Of a stretch of 50,407 nucleotides of DNA, positions 49,073-50,407 are shown in pieces. The notes below the pieces were generated by a model, which ran no database searches, was not told the origin of the DNA, and saw only the letters and a list, made by a program, of their open reading frames with translations. The number at the start of each line of letters is the position of its first letter. The first letter of the stretch is position 1. The stretch is from DAITBA01 sp036824005. GTDB lineage: Bacteria; Pseudomonadota; Gammaproteobacteria; Burkholderiales; Rhodocyclaceae. Both the position numbers and the translations under genes were made by a program. The stretch spans positions 1 through 50,407 of the forward strand of contig DAITBA010000022.1 in NCBI GenBank assembly GCA_036824005.1, given 5' to 3'.

Positions 49073-50170
49073 ATGAGCACGAGCAGTAGTACAAGACTTC
49101 CTTTTGTCGATGCGCTGAAGGCACTCGCCTCGCAGCTCATCGTGCTGCATCATCTGGCGTTCTACGGCCCGATGTCCGATGCCGCCCATGAATTGGCGCC
49201 GGCGCTGATCGGTTGGCTCAGCGAGCACGGGCGCTTGGCAGTGCAGGTGTTTCTTGCGATGGGCGGGTTTCTTGCGGCGCGAACCCTGGCGCCCAGGGGC
49301 CGACTGAGTGCCGACGATGCCCTGGGCCTGGTCTGGCGTCGCTACGTGAAGCTCGTGGTTCCTTACGTCACCGCACTTGCAGTGGCCATCTGCTGTTCGG
49401 CGCTGGTGCGGATGTGGATGGAGCACCATTCCGTTCCTCACGCGCCATCGGTTCTGCAGCTTCTCGCGCACGGGCTGCTGCTCCACGACCTGTTGGGCTA
49501 CGAGGCGTTGTCCGCCGGGATCTGGTACATCGCCATCGACTTCCAGCTTTTCGCGCTCACCGTCGCCCTGCTGTGGCTGGGACGGCACGCGGCGCCGCGC
49601 GCACTCCGCGGGCGATATCTCGGCCCGGTGCTGCTTGCCGTCGCAGCGGGCGCGTCGTTGTTCTATTTCAATCGCGACGCTACGTGGGATGTCTCGGCGC
49701 TGTATTTCGTCGGGGCGTACGGGCTCGGCGCCCTGTGCTATTGGGCGGCGGGACGCGGCCGCTCGCTGCTCTGGCTCGCGCTGCTCGGCGTTGTGGTCGC
49801 GGCTGCGCTGGCGCTGGATTTCCGTGTGCGCATCGGCGTCGCGCTTGCCACGGCACTGGCGCTCGGCATCGCCCGCCGACACAACGTGCTGGAACGCTGG
49901 CCCGATGTGCGGCCGATCGCCTTACTCGGCAGAATCTCGTACTCCGTCTTTCTGGTGCACTTTCCGGTGTGCCTGGCGGTCAACGCGCTATTCTTTCGCA
50001 TCGTCGGCGACGATCCAGCGGCAAACCTGGCCGGCATGCTGGCGGCGTGGGCCGCAAGTACGGCCGCAGGGGCAATGTTCCATCGTCTGATCGAGGCTCC
50101 CGCGCGCGAAATCCGCGTGGTGGCGCCGTGGCGGCGCGCCAAACAGGGGCAAGACTCCGCCATCGCTTGA
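49073..50170 (+). CDS. acyltransferase 3 family membrane protein
   Basis: A 365-residue polytopic protein of the acyltransferase 3 (OafA/YrhL-like) family. The first span carries RLPFVDALKALASQLIVLHH with the conserved His pair; FLAMGGFLAARTL and WYIAIDFQLFALTVALLWLG are typical, and GRISYSVFLVHFPVCLAV near the end is diagnostic. About ten spans. Such proteins acetylate surface sugars or lipids; acceptor unknown. The start overlaps no neighbour. Confidence 0.88.
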   Translation: MSTSSSTRLPFVDALKALASQLIVLHHLAFYGPMSDAAHELAPALIGWLSEHGRLAVQVFLAMGGFLAARTLAPRGRLSADDALGLVWRRYVKLVVPYVTALAVAICCSALVRMWMEHHSVPHAPSVLQLLAHGLLLHDLLGYEALSAGIWYIAIDFQLFALTVALLWLGRHAAPRALRGRYLGPVLLAVAAGASLFYFNRDATWDVSALYFVGAYGLGALCYWAAGRGRSLLWLALLGVVVAAALALDFRVRIGVALATALALGIARRHNVLERWPDVRPIALLGRISYSVFLVHFPVCLAVNALFFRIVGDDPAANLAGMLAAWAASTAAGAMFHRLIEAPAREIRVVAPWRRAKQGQDSAIA

Positions 50171-50221
50171 GGCGGCCGCGATGCGCGCCCGAGCGCCGAC
50201 TTTTTTCGCATGCTGACGCCC

Positions 50222-50371
50222 ATGGCCAATCCGATCTCTGCCTTCATCCTGCGTTTTGCCTCGCGACTGCGCTTCCCCCAGCTCTTCGCGGTGGTGCTGG
50301 GTTTGTTCCTGCTGGACTTGTTCGTGCCCGACGTGATTCCTTTCTTCGACGAACTAAACATAGCGTCTTAA
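50222..50371 (+). CDS. small membrane protein (DUF6116-like), 3'-truncated
   Basis: A 49-codon frame: MANPISAFILRFASRLRFPQ, then a span LFAVVLGLFLLDLFVPDVIP and FFDE. This matches the start of small DUF6116-type membrane proteins, which continue through a second hydrophobic segment. Here it enters the terminal repeat after DE and stops at 50371, so the native end is lost. An ATG at 50210 is also in frame. Confidence 0.6.
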   Translation: MANPISAFILRFASRLRFPQLFAVVLGLFLLDLFVPDVIPFFDELNIAS

Positions 50372-50407
50372 ATAATGCCGCATAGTCTTCGCAGCACTGT
50401 ATTGGGT
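50353..50407. repeat. 55-bp terminal inverted repeat, right copy
   Basis: Exact reverse complement of 1-55. It cuts the small membrane protein gene. Whether it is the end of an insertion sequence cannot be told from 55 bases; no transposase codons are recognisable in it. Confidence 0.9.

Noticed and set aside
48927..49076. A 49-codon frame between guaA and the acyltransferase gene, ending in an ATGA overlap
   Set aside because: No ribosome site, no hydrophobic or domain pattern, and Arg/Pro-rich composition typical of chance frames in GC-rich DNA; the ATGA may be accidental.
1..50407. Window as a 50-kb composite transposon with true terminal repeats
   Set aside because: Core genes dominate, no matching transposase or target duplication is visible, and the 55-base length is better explained by assembly at a repeat.
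1..50407. tRNA, rRNA, CRISPR arrays, prophage
   Set aside because: I looked through the gaps and saw no cloverleaf, no regularly spaced repeats and no phage structural genes.

Overview
The window looks like a complete contig from the chromosome of a high-GC betaproteobacterium. The gene groupings fit a Rhodocyclales/Nitrosomonadales-type organism: mfd next to ispD-ispF, ompR-envZ, ppsR/ppsA, smpB divergent from ratA-rnfH, and guaB-guaA. The genus cannot be fixed from the sequence alone. From about 6.27 kb onward it is mostly core metabolism and housekeeping, densely packed, with many 4-nt ATGA/TGATG overlaps.

The left 6.2 kb is different: a plastic accessory region. It opens with a truncated membrane alpha/beta hydrolase whose reading frame runs into an integron attC-like recombination site (1751-1812). 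That site is interrupted by the 5' end of a group II intron, and the intron fragment is joined to the tail of an IS1182-type transposase. Then come a frameshifted small membrane gene coupled to a larger unknown membrane protein, and a run of four type II toxin-antitoxin loci. Two are intact (brnT-brnA and a ParE/RelE-type pair). Two keep the antitoxin while the toxin is deleted or frameshifted (yefM with a yoeB stub; tumA with a tumE stub). This retention of antitoxins with loss of toxins is the most unusual feature of the window.

Region by region: 6.3-9.7 kb mfd; 9.8-11.2 kb a phosphoribosyltransferase and a dienelactone-hydrolase-like protein facing each other across a large hairpin repeat; 11.3-13.7 kb the AmmeMemoRadiSam operon amrB-amrA-amrS with a clear sigma-70 promoter; 13.8-15.6 kb ispD-ispF-thpR; 15.6-17.8 kb a host-attachment-family protein and a cyclic-nucleotide-binding protein coupled to an AI-2E-family permease; 17.9-20.5 kb two zinc-ribbon membrane proteins (one Lys/Ala-repeat-rich, one with WG repeats); 20.5-23.0 kb ompR-envZ-truncated haemoglobin; 23.3-24.5 kb small exported proteins; 24.5-26.2 kb an internally deleted DUF1800 gene followed by intact DUF1501; 26.2-29 kb a KTSC protein and an orphan hybrid sensor kinase; 29.1-31 kb tsaB-rimI-uracil-DNA glycosylase; 31.1-34.4 kb a PLD-family lipoprotein and a CDF transporter; 34.5-36.7 kb lemA and two TPM-domain proteins; 36.7-40.4 kb an unknown gene, ppsR and divergent ppsA; 40.5-43.9 kb nfeD-qmcA convergent on the smpB-MFS-DUF364 operon; 44.4-45.7 kb ratA-rnfH and a DUF4124 protein; 45.8-48.9 kb guaB-guaA; 49-50.4 kb an acyltransferase and a truncated small membrane gene.

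The two ends of the window are an exact 55-bp inverted repeat of lower GC than the rest, and both outer genes are cut there. This is what a short-read assembly leaves when both contig ends run into the same multicopy element. No tRNA, rRNA or CRISPR array was seen.
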